A stretch of DNA of 64,000 nucleotides from Microcosmobacter mediterraneus (GTDB lineage: Bacteria; Bacteroidota; Bacteroidia; Flavobacteriales; Flavobacteriaceae), in contig NZ_JAVRIA010000003.1 of the NCBI RefSeq assembly GCF_031846265.1, positions 329,753 through 393,752 of the forward strand, written 5' to 3'. Position 1 is the first letter of the stretch. Every line of letters starts with the position of its first letter. The notes beneath the pieces were generated by a model. It was not told where the DNA came from and did no database searches. It was given only the letters and a program-made list of their open reading frames with translations. The translations under genes were made by a program, and so were the position numbers. Below, one piece after another: positions 63,835 to 64,000 of this stretch.

Positions 63835-64000
63835 TTTAATTTAAATGCATGTATAGCTTTTCGTCGCCTATTTTTACACTTAATCTATTAAGGAAATCTA
63901 TACACCATTCAAAAAAGGTTTTTTATTAACTTCAAACTTTCCTTCAATATTTAGTGTTCTACTTAAAAATTGAAAGAAAGAAATTAACTAACTTAATAAA
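63835..64000. other. Right-hand end: no gene seen
   Basis: The last 166 bases are AT-rich. A minus-strand frame of about 29 codons (ending at a TAG near 63902) looks protein-like but has an upstream stop and no start, so it is not called. Confidence 0.5.

Noticed and set aside
63880..64000. Minus-strand frame at the right edge ending KKPFLNGV
   Set aside because: It is protein-like but an in-frame TAG precedes it and no start is present within the window.
1..64000. tRNA, rRNA, CRISPR arrays, insertion sequences, prophage or integrase genes
   Set aside because: I looked for cloverleaf-like sequence, regular spaced repeats and transposase or integrase motifs in the gaps and proteins and found none.

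Overview
The window reads as a chromosomal stretch from a marine-type member of the Flavobacteriaceae (Bacteroidota). The evidence is low-GC DNA, many lipoproteins with short SPase II signals, a type IX secretion (T9SS) C-terminal sorting domain, TonB-dependent outer-membrane uptake, a three-subunit menaquinone-type succinate dehydrogenase, an SDR-type threonine dehydrogenase, and promoters of the Bacteroidota form TTG-N17-20-TAnnTTTG. Genus cannot be set from sequence alone. I see no rRNA, tRNA, CRISPR array, insertion sequence, prophage or plasmid function, and no gap longer than 300 bases lacks a gene, so this is mostly a conserved core region.

Layout. 1-12.1 kb: the tail of an unknown gene, an amphipathic-repeat lipoprotein, a membrane-bound MutS-like ATPase with an M28 peptidase, the sdhCAB operon, a two-domain barrel protein, a lipoprotein and a large sortilin/BNR-repeat secreted protein. 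12.2-20 kb: a Gly-rich membrane peptide, an Xaa-Pro aminopeptidase, a HAD phosphatase, BrnQ, a serine hydrolase, an alpha/beta hydrolase, two tiny zinc-ribbon-like paralogues and ThiL. 20.1-24.7 kb: a four-gene envelope operon (LVIVD/TSP3 protein, seven-bladed propeller, MbnP-like protein, MbnH/MauG-like di-haem protein). 24.8-32.9 kb: a third mini zinc-ribbon gene, then the SUF iron-sulfur operon (sufA-sufB-lipoprotein-sufC-sufD-sufS-two envelope proteins-sufE-sufT). 32.9-39.5 kb: a structured intergenic region, aat, tag, a thioredoxin-like gene, a TonB-like protein, and the cell-envelope run ftsX-...-uppP-truB. 39.5-45 kb: leuS with an unusual insertion, alanine dehydrogenase and a GDSL lipoprotein. 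45-49.6 kb: a ferredoxin/FNR/NifU/Mrp redox and Fe-S operon, an alkyltransferase-like protein, LysE and TrmB. 49.7-64 kb: a glycosyltransferase, a PhoR/PhoB-like two-component pair, a T9SS-secreted protein, an orphan LuxE-like gene, threonine dehydrogenase, and a nuclease-like protein divergent from a TonB-dependent receptor/DUF5689 lipoprotein pair.

Working together: SUF, NifU and Mrp supply Fe-S clusters for SdhB and ferredoxin; the MbnP/MbnH pair probably does metal-linked tryptophan oxidation in the envelope; the nuclease/receptor/DUF5689 block looks like an uptake locus. The most interesting unexplained items are a possible minus-strand structured RNA between sufT and aat, the family of three C-x2-FGH/CxxC mini-proteins, and the enlarged LeuRS with a KMSKR motif.
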